NCBI RefSeq assembly: GCF_964036635.1
Contig: NZ_OZ038524.1
Location: 1,989,001-2,053,000 of the forward strand
Length of the DNA stretch: 64,000 nucleotides
From: Tenacibaculum dicentrarchi
Lineage (GTDB): Bacteria; Bacteroidota; Bacteroidia; Flavobacteriales; Flavobacteriaceae
Direction of reading: 5' to 3'
A model generated the notes under the pieces. It was not told where the DNA came from, made no database searches, and saw only the letters and a program-made list of their open reading frames with translations. Position numbers and translations under genes: made by a program. Of this stretch, positions 9,674 through 18,617 are shown one piece after another. Positions within the stretch are counted from its first letter, which is position 1; every line of letters begins with the position of its first letter.

Positions 9674-11044
9674 ATGATTAAGAAACTCCTTTTGCTTTTT
9701 ATTTTTTGCACTTGCCCAGCTGTGAATGCTCAGTACACAACGGTTATAAACTCAAATCGTCCAGGGTTTTCTGAAAGCCCTTATAGTGTTGGCCTAGGTG
9801 TTTATCAATTTGAAACAGGAGTGTTTTTTAGAAAAGCAAAAGCAACGCCTACCTTTAGTAATCCTCAAGCCTTAGGGTTAAATCTTTTATTTAGAACAAG
9901 TTTTTTTACGGAAAAATTAGAATTTAACATAAATACAAGCCTTCAAAAAGATAAAATTGCTTTTAAAAATGTCTTTGAATCATATACTAGTAAAATAGGC
10001 TTAAGTAAACTTACTTTAGCAGCTAAATATTTAGTGTATGCGCCTAAATATGACGATAAAAAAAAAGAAATTAGAAGTTGGAAAAAAAGACATTCTTTTG
10101 ATTATAAAAGATTAATTCCGCATGTTGGTGTTTATGTAGGTGCTAATTTTGGAAGTGTGTTAACAGATTACCATCAAAAAGGAGGCATCAATGCAAAAGC
10201 AGGAATCTTACTACAAAATGAATTATCAAACAAATTATATGTTATTACAAATGTTTTTTATAATTATATTAGTAGTGATTTTAAAGAATTATCATACATC
10301 GTTACCGCTACCAAAAACTTAAACGATTATTGGTCTGCTTTTGCGGAAATAGAAGGAACATCTAGTCAATATAAAAACAAAACAAATATAGGTGTTGGAG
10401 CAGCTTATTTATATAATGAAAATTTACAATTTAACGCAAGTCTTAGAGGAACTTTACAACAAAATGAAGTTGGAATGTATGCTGGTATAGGTGCTTCTTA
10501 CCGATTAAATAAGCACCAAGATAAATTTTTAGAAGTAGATGAGTTTGGAAATAAAATTGAAGAACAAGAAGAAGAAAATTATGACGAAAACAAAGGTTTT
10601 TTTGGTCGTTTAATCGCCAAAGTTAAAGGTTTGTTCAAAAATAAAAACAAACAAACTATTACTGTTAAAAATGGTGAAAAAGAAGAAAAAATAACCATTG
10701 ATAAACCTAGAAGAACTCGTTCTAAATCATTAATTGAAATGATAACGAAAGAGGATAAAAAAGAAAAGAAAAAAACAATAAAAGAAGCAAAGAAAGCAGA
10801 AAAAAAAGCTAAAAAGAAAGCAGAAAAAAAACTAAAAAATATAGAAAAAGAACGTTTAAAAGCTGAAAAAGATAGAAATAAAGAGACAGAACGCAAAGAA
10901 AAAGAACGATTAAAACTTGAAAAAAATATTCAGAAAAAAGCCGAAAAAGAAGCTAAACGTAAAGAAAAAGAACGATTAAAACTCGAAAAAGAAATAAAAA
11001 AACTTGAAGAAGACTTAAAGAAAGAAGAAAAAAAGGACGATTAA
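9674..11044 (+). CDS. Outer-membrane transporter-like protein with Lys/Glu-rich tail
   Basis: I place the start at the ATG at 9674, not 9635, because it gives a proper signal peptide (MIKKLLLLFIFCTCPAVNAQ). Mature residues to about 300 alternate in beta-barrel fashion and open with INSNRPGFSESPYSVGLGVYQFETG, split here by the typical PGF/ETG motifs of the Phenol_MetA_deg-like transporter family. From about residue 310 the protein changes to a ~140-residue stretch of Lys, Glu and Arg with repeats such as RKEKERLKLEKE, probably a long charged coiled coil. The barrel domain call is reasonably firm; the role of the tail is unknown. Confidence 0.75.
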   Translation: MIKKLLLLFIFCTCPAVNAQYTTVINSNRPGFSESPYSVGLGVYQFETGVFFRKAKATPTFSNPQALGLNLLFRTSFFTEKLEFNINTSLQKDKIAFKNVFESYTSKIGLSKLTLAAKYLVYAPKYDDKKKEIRSWKKRHSFDYKRLIPHVGVYVGANFGSVLTDYHQKGGINAKAGILLQNELSNKLYVITNVFYNYISSDFKELSYIVTATKNLNDYWSAFAEIEGTSSQYKNKTNIGVGAAYLYNENLQFNASLRGTLQQNEVGMYAGIGASYRLNKHQDKFLEVDEFGNKIEEQEEENYDENKGFFGRLIAKVKGLFKNKNKQTITVKNGEKEEKITIDKPRRTRSKSLIEMITKEDKKEKKKTIKEAKKAEKKAKKKAEKKLKNIEKERLKAEKDRNKETERKEKERLKLEKNIQKKAEKEAKRKEKERLKLEKEIKKLEEDLKKEEKKDD

Positions 11045-11050
11045 AAATAT

Positions 11051-11058
11051 TACATTTG
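11051..11058 (+). promoter_or_regulatory. TAnnTTTG -7 box just before the GNAT-like gene
   Basis: TACATTTG matches the Bacteroidota -7 consensus TAnnTTTG and ends only 4 bases before the ATG at 11063. A transcript from this box would start at or inside the start codon and be leaderless, or the box is a chance match. The previous gene ends at 11044. Confidence 0.4.
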
Positions 11059-11062
11059 CTCT

Positions 11063-12181
11063 ATGATTAAAATTAAAGAAATATTTTCTAAAAAAGAAAT
11101 GAAACAATTTGTAAAGTTTCCTTTTTCTCTTTATAAAGACAATAAAAACTGGGTTCCTCCTATTATTAATGACGAACTTGATAATTTTGACAAAGATAAA
11201 AACCCTGTTTTTGAATATGCAAATGCACATTTTTTTATCGCCCTAGAAAATAATAAAATTGTAGGAAGAATTGCAGCAATTATCAACACCTATGAAATTG
11301 AAAAACAAGGCATCAAAAAAATGCGTTTCGGTTGGTTTGACGCTATTGATAATATAAAAGTTACCCAAGCTTTACTCAACAAGGTCAAAGAAGTTGGGCA
11401 AGATAATAACCTAGAATTTATTGAAGGACCCGTTGGTTTTAATAACTTAGATAAAACAGGTGTTTTAGTCGATGGTTTTGACCATATCGGAACCATGATT
11501 ACTTGGTATAATCACCCGTATTATGCAAATCATTTTGAGCAATTAGGCTTTAAAAAAGAAAAAGAATACTTAGAAAATAAATTCCTTTTTAAAAATGTAG
11601 ATGAAGTAAAATATGGTAAAGCAAGCAGCTTAATTCAAAGAAGGTACGGCTTAAAACCCTTAGATTTTACTTCAACAAAAAAAATAATGCCCTATGTTGA
11701 TGAAATGTTTGAATTGTTTAGCAAATCATACTCTAAATTATCAACATACGTACCTATTTCTGATGCACAAATAACACATTTTAAAGAAAAATACATTAGT
11801 TTTATCAATCCTGAATATATAAAATTTGTGGTTGATAAAAATGATAAATTAGTTGCCTTTGCCATTGTTATGCCCTCTTTTTCAGAAGCACTTCAAAAAG
11901 CTAACGGTAAACTTTTTCCATTCGGATTATTTCATTTATTAAATGCTCGTAAAAATTCAAAAGATGTTACCTTCTACTTAATTGGTGTAGCTCCTGAATA
12001 TCAAAACAAAGGTGTTATTGCTATTATTTTTAAACAATATTGTGAAACTTTTGCTAAAAAAGGCATCATAAATTGTATTCGAACTCCTGAATTAGAAGAC
12101 AATATAGCAATTCATCAAATTTGGAAAGATTTTAATCCGACAACTCACAAAAGAAGAAGAACTTATAAACTTAATTTATAA
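11063..12181 (+). CDS. GNAT-like N-acetyltransferase family protein
   Basis: The 372-residue protein opens with KEIFSKKEMKQFVKFPFSLYKDN and has an acetyltransferase-like N-terminal half (FFIALENNKIVGRIAAI) and a second GNAT-like half with FYLIGVAPEYQNKGVIAIIF, which resembles motif A (Q/RxxGxG/A) of the acetyl-CoA site, at about residues 312-330. Proteins of this type are widespread in Bacteroidota and resemble E. coli YghO. Substrate unknown. It lies 18 bp after the outer-membrane gene and two bases before rsmE, so it is probably co-transcribed with rsmE. Confidence 0.7.
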   Translation: MIKIKEIFSKKEMKQFVKFPFSLYKDNKNWVPPIINDELDNFDKDKNPVFEYANAHFFIALENNKIVGRIAAIINTYEIEKQGIKKMRFGWFDAIDNIKVTQALLNKVKEVGQDNNLEFIEGPVGFNNLDKTGVLVDGFDHIGTMITWYNHPYYANHFEQLGFKKEKEYLENKFLFKNVDEVKYGKASSLIQRRYGLKPLDFTSTKKIMPYVDEMFELFSKSYSKLSTYVPISDAQITHFKEKYISFINPEYIKFVVDKNDKLVAFAIVMPSFSEALQKANGKLFPFGLFHLLNARKNSKDVTFYLIGVAPEYQNKGVIAIIFKQYCETFAKKGIINCIRTPELEDNIAIHQIWKDFNPTTHKRRRTYKLNL

Positions 12182-12183
12182 TA

Positions 12184-12894
12184 ATGCAGTTATTTTTTAA
12201 TCCTGATATTACCACAGAAACAACACAAATTACTTTTGATAAAGAAGAAAGTAGGCATATTGTACGTGTTTTAAGAAAAAAAGAAGGCGATATTTTACAA
12301 ATAACCAATGGTGCTGGTTTTTTATTTTCGGTATCAATAACAATTGCTAATGATAAAAGATGCCTTACAACGGTTGTAAAATATGAAGAAAAACCAAATA
12401 ATAGAGATTATTACCTACACGTTGCCATTGCCCCAACTAAAAATAACGATAGGTTAGAATGGTTTTTAGAAAAGGCTACCGAAATTGGTATTGATGAAAT
12501 TACACCTATTATTTGTGATAATTCTGAAAGAAAAATCGTTAAAATTAATCGATTAAATAAAATTGTACAGGCAGCAATGAAGCAATCTTTACAATTTACA
12601 TTACCTAAACTAAATGAGCCTATTAAATTATCAGAATTTTTAAAACAAGATGCTACTTCTAAATTATTTATAGCACACTGTGAAGAAAATATTGAAAAAA
12701 AATTATTGAAAAATATTGCTGATAAAAATGAAAAATACACAATTTTAATAGGACCTGAAGGAGATTTTTCATCAAAAGAGATTGATTATGCTTTAAATCA
12801 TAATTTTAAGCCAATTTCGTTAGGTGATAACAGGTTACGAACCGAAACCGCTGGTTTAAATGTGGTACAAAGTATTGCTTTTATTCATCAGTAA
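12184..12894 (+). CDS. rsmE: 16S rRNA (uracil-1498-N3)-methyltransferase
   Basis: RsmE methylates U1498 of 16S rRNA in the assembled 30S subunit. The 236-residue protein has the N-terminal PUA-like part with SRHIVRVLRKKEGD and the C-terminal SPOUT trefoil-knot with GPEGDFSSKEID, SLGDNRLRTETAG at about residues 190-230, the conserved cofactor loops. Length and start are standard. It follows the GNAT-like gene by two bases. Confidence 0.96.
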   Translation: MQLFFNPDITTETTQITFDKEESRHIVRVLRKKEGDILQITNGAGFLFSVSITIANDKRCLTTVVKYEEKPNNRDYYLHVAIAPTKNNDRLEWFLEKATEIGIDEITPIICDNSERKIVKINRLNKIVQAAMKQSLQFTLPKLNEPIKLSEFLKQDATSKLFIAHCEENIEKKLLKNIADKNEKYTILIGPEGDFSSKEIDYALNHNFKPISLGDNRLRTETAGLNVVQSIAFIHQ

Positions 12895-12897
12895 CTG

Positions 12898-12905
12898 TAT
12901 ATTTG
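12898..12905 (+). promoter_or_regulatory. Promoter for AraC-type regulator
   Basis: TATATTTG matches the TAnnTTTG -7 box and lies 16 bp before the GTG at 12922; a TTG at 12875-12877 gives a -33 element about 20 bp upstream, inside the end of rsmE. The regulator would therefore be transcribed on its own. Confidence 0.5.
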
Positions 12906-12921
12906 ATACCAAAAATTTATA

Positions 12922-14124
12922 GTGAATATTAAAGATATATTTGATCTCTTTCTAATTGTTAGCGCTTTACATGGTTTTGCGTTTAACATCATACTTCTTT
13001 GTTCTAAAAATGGAAGAGAAAAAAGTATGAGATATTTAAATTTATTAATTTTTGTTATCTCTTTGAATAATATTCAATCTTGGGGATTGGAACGAAATTT
13101 AATACAGCATAAATTTTCCTTAAATTACCTACAAATTCCTTGGCACTTTTTAGCGATGCCTTTTTTGTATATGTTTTTAATTCACTATTTAAAAATAGCT
13201 AAAAAATCGTACAATTTATTAAAAATAATACTCCCAATGTTTTTAATAATCGTAATTACACAGGTTACTTTTATGTATAATTACAATATTCCTGATTCTC
13301 CTGAAAAATTAAACCGTATATACGAACAATACAGTTCATTTGAAGAAGGACTTAGCTTATTGGTTTCATTAATTATTTTTATTTATTCTTTTTTTGTACT
13401 TAATAGAAAAGAAAAAATCAAATCTAAAATTATTGCTTTTGATAGTCTAAAATGGTTGCATACTTTTTTTAAACTAACCGCTGTTGGATATGTACTATGG
13501 TTATTTGCACTTTCTATTAAAATAAAATTGAACTTTACAAGTTTTATTTTTTCTTATTATCCACTTAGGGTTTACACAACAATACTCATATACTGGCTAG
13601 GCTATCAAGGATTAAGGCAAATAAGAATATCAAAAGAACGTAAACAAATAAGAAAAACATTATTAACAGATTCAGATACAGATTTTAAAACAGACCTAAA
13701 TACTAATTTTAAAACAGATACTGATAAAAAACCTACTACTACAAGCCCAAACATAGAAAATATCAATATTGATAAATACAAAGAACAGTTTTTAGAAATA
13801 GATACTTTTATTACTAATAATAAAAAATTTTTAGTTCCTAAATATACTTTACAACACCTTTCAAAAGACACAAAACTAAGTTCTAGTACACTTTCTTTAA
13901 TTATAAATAAAGTTGCTGGTAAATCTTTTACCGATTATTTGAATGAAAAAAAGGTAAAACAAGCAAAAATACTTTTACTAGACCCTAATTATTCAAACTA
14001 TACAATTACCTCGATTGGCTTAGAATCCGGATTTAATTCAAAATCAACTTTTTTTACTGTTTTTAAAAAACAGTCTGGTTACACCCCTGTTCAGTTTAAA
14101 AAGGCCTCATTAATTAAAAAATAA
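12922..14124 (+). CDS. Membrane-anchored AraC-family regulator
   Basis: The 400-residue protein starts with GTG. Residues 1-235 hold about seven membrane helices, with FDLFLIVSALHGFAFNIIL first, and residues 290-400 form an AraC-type DNA-binding domain: LSSSTLSLIINKVAGKSFTD is the first helix-turn-helix and GFNSKSTFFTVFKKQSGYTP the second with the typical FKK..G.TP end. Between them is a Thr/Asp/Lys-rich linker with an internal 24-bp tandem repeat. Such 7TM-AraC proteins are common in Flavobacteriaceae and probably sense something in or near the membrane. The target genes are unknown; none is obvious nearby. Confidence 0.88.
   Translation: MNIKDIFDLFLIVSALHGFAFNIILLCSKNGREKSMRYLNLLIFVISLNNIQSWGLERNLIQHKFSLNYLQIPWHFLAMPFLYMFLIHYLKIAKKSYNLLKIILPMFLIIVITQVTFMYNYNIPDSPEKLNRIYEQYSSFEEGLSLLVSLIIFIYSFFVLNRKEKIKSKIIAFDSLKWLHTFFKLTAVGYVLWLFALSIKIKLNFTSFIFSYYPLRVYTTILIYWLGYQGLRQIRISKERKQIRKTLLTDSDTDFKTDLNTNFKTDTDKKPTTTSPNIENINIDKYKEQFLEIDTFITNNKKFLVPKYTLQHLSKDTKLSSSTLSLIINKVAGKSFTDYLNEKKVKQAKILLLDPNYSNYTITSIGLESGFNSKSTFFTVFKKQSGYTPVQFKKASLIKK
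13675..13722 (+). repeat. 24-bp imperfect tandem repeat in AraC linker
   Basis: Two in-frame units share the core ATTTTAAAACAGA and give the linker sequence TDFKTDLNTNFKTDTD between the membrane and DNA-binding parts of the regulator. It may change linker length by slippage. Confidence 0.6.
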
Positions 14125-14140
14125 TTGAAATTACTTATAA

Positions 14141-14185
14141 AAATAGTTCGAAATCATCCAAAATGGATGATTTCGAACTATTTTT
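14141..14185. terminator. Perfect 19-bp stem terminator after AraC gene
   Basis: The arm at 14141-14159 (AAATAGTTCGAAATCATCC) is exactly complementary to 14165-14183 around a 5-nt loop, followed by T residues. It starts 16 bp after the AraC stop and is the strongest hairpin in the window. Confidence 0.85.
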
Positions 14186-14280
14186 ATACTTTTAAACTTA
14201 AATTTGTAACACAAATTTAAAACAACATATTTACGAAATTATTAAGTTTATTAATAATGAAAAAGAAGAGTATCCTATTA

Positions 14281-14310
14281 AAAACACCAATCGCTATATT
14301 GGTGTTTTTT
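14281..14310 (+). terminator. Second terminator-like hairpin, AACACCAAT stem
   Basis: AAAACACCAAT pairs with ATTGGTGTTTT around a short loop and is followed by a T run. It is 98 bp after the previous terminator with no recognised gene between, so it may end a short untranslated transcript. Confidence 0.7.
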
Positions 14311-14328
14311 ATTGCCTAATTCTTTGTT

Positions 14329-14336
14329 TACTTTTG
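14329..14336 (+). promoter_or_regulatory. Promoter -7 box for the DUF4159 gene
   Basis: TACTTTTG matches TAnnTTTG and lies 16 bp before the ATG at 14353, just after the preceding terminator. Confidence 0.5.
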
Positions 14337-14352
14337 TATAAAGATTTATTAG

Positions 14353-14994
14353 ATGAAAAACATATTATTCTTCATACTATTGATAAACTACTCTTTTAGT
14401 AGCGCACAACAACTTGCAGTTTTAAAATATAAAGGTGGTGGTGACTGGTATGCAAACCCGACAGCTTTACCTAATTTAATTAACTTTTGTAATAAAAATA
14501 TTCATACTGCTATTGATTTAAAAACTCAAACAACAACGCTTGATGATGATACTATTAATAATTACCCTATTGTTTTTATAACAGGGCATGGTAATATTTT
14601 TTTTTCTGAAGAAGAAACAATTGTACTAAGAAACTACTTAACCGCTGGTGGATTCTTACATATATCTGACAATTATGGTTTAGATAAATACATCCGAAGA
14701 GAGATGAAAAAAGTGTTTCCTACACTTAATTTTCAAGAAATACCTAACCAACACCCTATTTATCACCAAACATTTTCTTTTGATAAAGGACTGCCTAAAA
14801 TTCATGAACACGATAAAAAACCTGCCCAAGGATTTGGGTTATTTTACAAAGGTAGATTGGTTGCTTTTTATGATTATCAAAGTGATTTAAGTGATGGATG
14901 GGAAGATTATCAAATTCATAACAACCCTGAAAAAACAAGAATAAAAGCCTTAAAAATGGGTGCAAATATTATAGAATATACTTTTAAGCATTAA
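14353..14994 (+). CDS. DUF4159 exported protein
   Basis: The 213-residue protein has a signal peptide (ILFFILLINYSFSSAQ) and the DUF4159 signatures LKYKGGGDWYANP after it, YPIVFITGHGNIFFSEEE near residue 75 and GGFLHISDNYG near residue 100, which form a glutamine-amidotransferase-like flavodoxin-type fold. The function is not known. In many Bacteroidota it is found close to rsmE, as here, with the AraC gene lying between the two. It has its own promoter box. Confidence 0.88.
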   Translation: MKNILFFILLINYSFSSAQQLAVLKYKGGGDWYANPTALPNLINFCNKNIHTAIDLKTQTTTLDDDTINNYPIVFITGHGNIFFSEEETIVLRNYLTAGGFLHISDNYGLDKYIRREMKKVFPTLNFQEIPNQHPIYHQTFSFDKGLPKIHEHDKKPAQGFGLFYKGRLVAFYDYQSDLSDGWEDYQIHNNPEKTRIKALKMGANIIEYTFKH

Positions 14995-15029
14995 TTTTAA
15001 GCATCAAAAATAGCCCTTTTATAAAAAAA

Positions 15030-17966
15030 TTACTCTGCCATTAAAATAGCATCTTGAATATCTTTTTGAATTTTCGTTCGGATATTACTTTTAATTAACT
15101 TTCTATTTCTCATAGTAGGATATACCCTGTTTGATAAAAAAACATAGACAATATCTGTTGCCGGATCAACCCAAGTATACGTTCCCGTAAAACCGCTATG
15201 CCCAAAACTTTTATCAGAAACACAACCACAAGTAGCCTTTACTCGGGGGTTTAATTGCGGCTTATCAAAACCTAAGCCTCTACGTACTTTTCTGTTTTCA
15301 TAATGACGTTTATTAAACTTATCAATAGTTTCTGGAGCTAAATATTGGATACCGCCATAATTTCCTCCTTGTAAAAAAAGTTGCATTATTTTACCAATAT
15401 CATTAGCATTTGAAAACAAACCTGCGTGACCTCCTACCCCGCCAATCATAGCAGCCCCCATATCATGTACATAACCATGCACTAATTGATTTCGATAATA
15501 ATTATCACGTTCTGTTGGTACAATATCCGATTTTTTAAACTTTTCAAGAGGCAAATAAGTTGTTCTATTAGCTCCTAATGGACTGTAAAAAGATTCTTCT
15601 ACCAATTTATTTAAAGGTTGCTTGTATTTTAATTCTAAAATTTCTTTAAACATATAATAGCCTAAATCACTATATTTATATCCTGGTTTTTTTCGTTGTT
15701 TTGCGTCTACAATATACTTATATATTGAATCTTTATAAGTATTTTTTAAATACAGGTTTTTAGCTACTTTAATATTAAAATCTACTGTTCTTTTTTTTCG
15801 GTAATACTTTGCTGAATTTTTACCTGTTTCGCTATCCTTGGTTTGTAAATAAAACGGAATCCAAGAGCGTAAACGACCATAATGCGACAGTATTTCTTTT
15901 AGTAAAACAGTGTCTTTATTCGAGTTTTTATACCGAGGTAAAACATCGCCTAAATTAGAGTATAAACTTATTTTTTGTTCCTCTTCAGCCTTCATTATCA
16001 TTGGTAAAGAAGCTAGTATTTTTGTTAAAGATGCTACATCGTAAATATCTGAGCTTTTTACGGGCATTCTTTTTAAAGAAGTATGATGTCCGAAGCTTTT
16101 ATTATAAATTACTTTTCCATTTTTAGCTACAAATATTTGACCACCTGGCGCCATCCTTTTCATTAAAATAGTATCTATTCTTTTATCTATTATTGATAAT
16201 TTTTCTGATGAAATACCTGCTTCTTCAGGAATTGTGTATTGTAAAACATTAATTCCTTTTACAAAAAGACCCGTACCTTCTTTAATATTTTCATTAATAG
16301 ATACAGGTAATTTCCCTTTCAAATTAAAAGCTCCAAACAATGCTTGTGCCGATAATTCTTGTGATAAAACACTATTTTGATACGAAACTACAACGCCTTC
16401 TATATTTTCAAAAGAAGGTATTTTTAGCAAACTATAAGGACTGGTAAATACATCTAAAATAACTTTTTTATTTTTTGCTATTTCCTGTAACCAAACCATA
16501 TTTTTGTTTGAAAAATGATAGCCTTTCCAAGGGTTTTTATTCGATTTATGAAAACCAACAACAACTAAGTTATATTTTTGTAATTTCTGTAATAAAACAG
16601 TTATATTTTTTGCAGAAACCACCTCAACGTTTGTATAATTTTTTAACATTGATACAAATGAATCTCCTTTAGCATCGCCTAAAGATACATAAGCTATTTT
16701 TTTATCTTTTAAATTTTTAATAGGTAAAATAGCCTCGTTATTTTTTACTACAGTAATGGCATTTTTTATCAATTTTCTGTGTAAAACTTCATCGTAAGGC
16801 GAATTTATATCTGAAGAAATATTTTCTGTTTCAACAGATTTGTATTTATGTAAGCCTACTAAATATTTGGCTTTTAATATTTTTTTAACCGAAAAATTTA
16901 AGCGTTGTTGTGTTAAATCTCCTGCTACTAAAGCGTCTTTTATTAATCGTATCGTACCAGGAACATCTTGAGGAATTAGCAACATATCATTACCTGCTAA
17001 AATTGCAGCTATATTAATGTCAGCTGCTGTTGCATAATTGGCAGCTCCTTTCATGTTTAAACCATCGGTAATTACCAAACCTTTAAAACCTAGTTCTTCT
17101 TGCAGTAAAGTAGTCACCACTTTTTTTGATAATGAGGTTGGTAATTTTTCGTTCGGCTCTAATGCAGGAATACTTAAATGTGCCGTCATAACACTTGCCA
17201 GTCCTTGTCGAAACATTTTTTTATACGGATATAACTCTACTGAATCTAAACGAAATTCATCAAAATTAACCGTTGGCAATGTTAAATGCGAATCGGTAGC
17301 GGTATCGCCATGCCCAGGAAAATGTTTGGCATTTGCCAATACACCAACACTTTGCATTCCTTTTGTAAAAGCGATTGCTTTTCTAGTAACATTTTGTTTA
17401 TTTTCACCAAAAGAACGATTTCCAATAATCGGATTTTTTGGGTTTGTATTGATATCAACTACGGGGGCAAAATTAATATGAATTCCAACTCTTTTACAGT
17501 GCTTCCCTATTCTTTTACCTGTTGCTGTTAACAATTCATCATTATTAATAGCGCCTAAAGTCATGTTCCAAGGAAAGCGATAGGTATTTTTTAAACGCAT
17601 ATCTAAGCCCCATTCACCATCAAAACCGATTAGCAATGGTACTTTTGATATTGCTTGATATTCATTATTTAAGTGAACTTGTTTTTCGGGAGTTCCTTGC
17701 ATAAAAATTAAATTCCCTACATGATATTTACGAATCATGTTATTTATAAAATCTTGATGCTTTTTACCTTTATTCGAATAGGCTTGTATCATAAATAACT
17801 GTCCTATTTTTTGATCAATAGACATATTTTTTAAAATACTATCTACCCATATTTTTTGATGTTCAATATTTTTAGCCAATAAAGGATCTGTTGGAGCTTG
17901 TATTGATTGTTGAGCTGTTAATGTTTGTGTAAGTGCAATTGTTAGTAATATCAATATCTTTTTCAT
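15030..17966 (-). CDS. GH3 glycosidase fused to a beta-lactamase-like serine hydrolase
   Basis: The 978-residue protein has a signal peptide (KKILILLTIALTQTLTAQ). Residues ~40-370 form a GH3 N-terminal barrel with KHFPGHGDTATDSH near residue 213, the NagZ-type His/Asp acid-base motif, and the nucleophile in VITDGLNMKGA near residue 302, pointing to beta-N-acetylhexosaminidase activity. After a GH3 C-terminal domain, residues ~590-970 are a class C beta-lactamase/PBP-like domain with the SxxK motif in VASLTKIL near residue 645, a Tyr in YKYSDLGYYMF, and GHSGFTG. This fusion is typical of Bacteroidota. A role in peptidoglycan turnover in the periplasm is inferred from both domains. It stands alone on the minus strand. 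Confidence 0.93.
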   Translation of the reverse strand: MKKILILLTIALTQTLTAQQSIQAPTDPLLAKNIEHQKIWVDSILKNMSIDQKIGQLFMIQAYSNKGKKHQDFINNMIRKYHVGNLIFMQGTPEKQVHLNNEYQAISKVPLLIGFDGEWGLDMRLKNTYRFPWNMTLGAINNDELLTATGKRIGKHCKRVGIHINFAPVVDINTNPKNPIIGNRSFGENKQNVTRKAIAFTKGMQSVGVLANAKHFPGHGDTATDSHLTLPTVNFDEFRLDSVELYPYKKMFRQGLASVMTAHLSIPALEPNEKLPTSLSKKVVTTLLQEELGFKGLVITDGLNMKGAANYATAADINIAAILAGNDMLLIPQDVPGTIRLIKDALVAGDLTQQRLNFSVKKILKAKYLVGLHKYKSVETENISSDINSPYDEVLHRKLIKNAITVVKNNEAILPIKNLKDKKIAYVSLGDAKGDSFVSMLKNYTNVEVVSAKNITVLLQKLQKYNLVVVGFHKSNKNPWKGYHFSNKNMVWLQEIAKNKKVILDVFTSPYSLLKIPSFENIEGVVVSYQNSVLSQELSAQALFGAFNLKGKLPVSINENIKEGTGLFVKGINVLQYTIPEEAGISSEKLSIIDKRIDTILMKRMAPGGQIFVAKNGKVIYNKSFGHHTSLKRMPVKSSDIYDVASLTKILASLPMIMKAEEEQKISLYSNLGDVLPRYKNSNKDTVLLKEILSHYGRLRSWIPFYLQTKDSETGKNSAKYYRKKRTVDFNIKVAKNLYLKNTYKDSIYKYIVDAKQRKKPGYKYSDLGYYMFKEILELKYKQPLNKLVEESFYSPLGANRTTYLPLEKFKKSDIVPTERDNYYRNQLVHGYVHDMGAAMIGGVGGHAGLFSNANDIGKIMQLFLQGGNYGGIQYLAPETIDKFNKRHYENRKVRRGLGFDKPQLNPRVKATCGCVSDKSFGHSGFTGTYTWVDPATDIVYVFLSNRVYPTMRNRKLIKSNIRTKIQKDIQDAILMAE

Positions 17967-17986
17967 AATCTTTCTGCGTACTTTTA

Positions 17987-18024
17987 TTGACTTTAATTAT
18001 TATTTACACAATAATTAAAGTCAA
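17987..18024. promoter_or_regulatory. Perfect 15-bp inverted repeat upstream of GH3 fusion gene
   Basis: TTGACTTTAATTATT at 17987-18001 is exactly complementary to 18010-18024 around 8 nt. It sits 20 bp before the GH3 start and 45 bp after the stop of the next minus-strand gene. There is no good T run, so an operator or 5' UTR hairpin is about as likely as a terminator. Confidence 0.45.
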
Positions 18025-18069
18025 TTTCAAATCATTTAAAAAATGAATTGAGGAATTAAAATATCTAAA

Positions 18070-18555
18070 TTATACTAAAAATTGTTTGTGCCAGCTTTTA
18101 TTAGCCGTTACTTCCCAATTTGTTTCAAAATCTTCTTTTGTATTTACCATATTGTTAAAAACTACAGTTTCTGATGTAATTTTTTTATCTTTAGCTAATT
18201 CCTTAAATTTTGATAATTTAACTATATTAATATCATCATCATCTTTAAAAGAAACATTCATCTTATCCATTAAATCAATTCTTAATTCTTTTTCTAATTC
18301 TTTAATAAAACGAACAGAAGAATCAATAGAACAACCAGATACACTGTTTACGTTTTCATCGACACCTAACACAAAAAACTGATTGTATTTTATAGTAAAT
18401 GAACCCTTTAAATCAGCACCATGACGAGTCCAGCTATCAATAAAAAGGATTGCTTTTGCACAAATATACTCAACCTCTTCTATATTAAATTCTCTATCAG
18501 CTTGATAAACCCAAACTCTTGAGTTACTTGGTAAATTATTATATTCTGTAAACAT
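18070..18555 (-). CDS. Conserved Bacteroidota protein of unknown function
   Basis: The 161-residue soluble protein opens with MFTEYNNLPSNSRVWVYQADREF and includes FIDSWTRHGADLKGSF and GCSIDSSVRFIKELE. This family is common in Flavobacteriia and is often labelled ABC transporter ATPase in databases, but I see no Walker motif and think that label is wrong. A conserved Trp-rich core and C-terminal SWHKQFLV suggest a globular enzyme or adaptor. Function unknown. Confidence 0.75.
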   Translation of the reverse strand: MFTEYNNLPSNSRVWVYQADREFNIEEVEYICAKAILFIDSWTRHGADLKGSFTIKYNQFFVLGVDENVNSVSGCSIDSSVRFIKELEKELRIDLMDKMNVSFKDDDDINIVKLSKFKELAKDKKITSETVVFNNMVNTKEDFETNWEVTANKSWHKQFLV

Positions 18556-18617
18556 TTTTTATTGATTTTGATACCTATTATAAAATTTTTATTTTAAAAA
18601 TGGTATAATTATTAAAA

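Noticed and set aside
10579..10896. Minus-strand frame of 105 codons rich in Phe and Ser opposite the charged tail
   Set aside because: It is the antisense of the AAA/GAA repeats that encode Lys/Glu, which always yields Phe/Ser; no promoter or start signal supports it.
17038..17481. Plus-strand frame of 147 codons inside the GH3 fusion gene
   Set aside because: It is antisense to a clearly conserved domain with intact catalytic motifs.
18070..18555. ABC transporter ATPase
   Set aside because: Relatives are often labelled so, but no Walker A, Walker B or signature motif is present.
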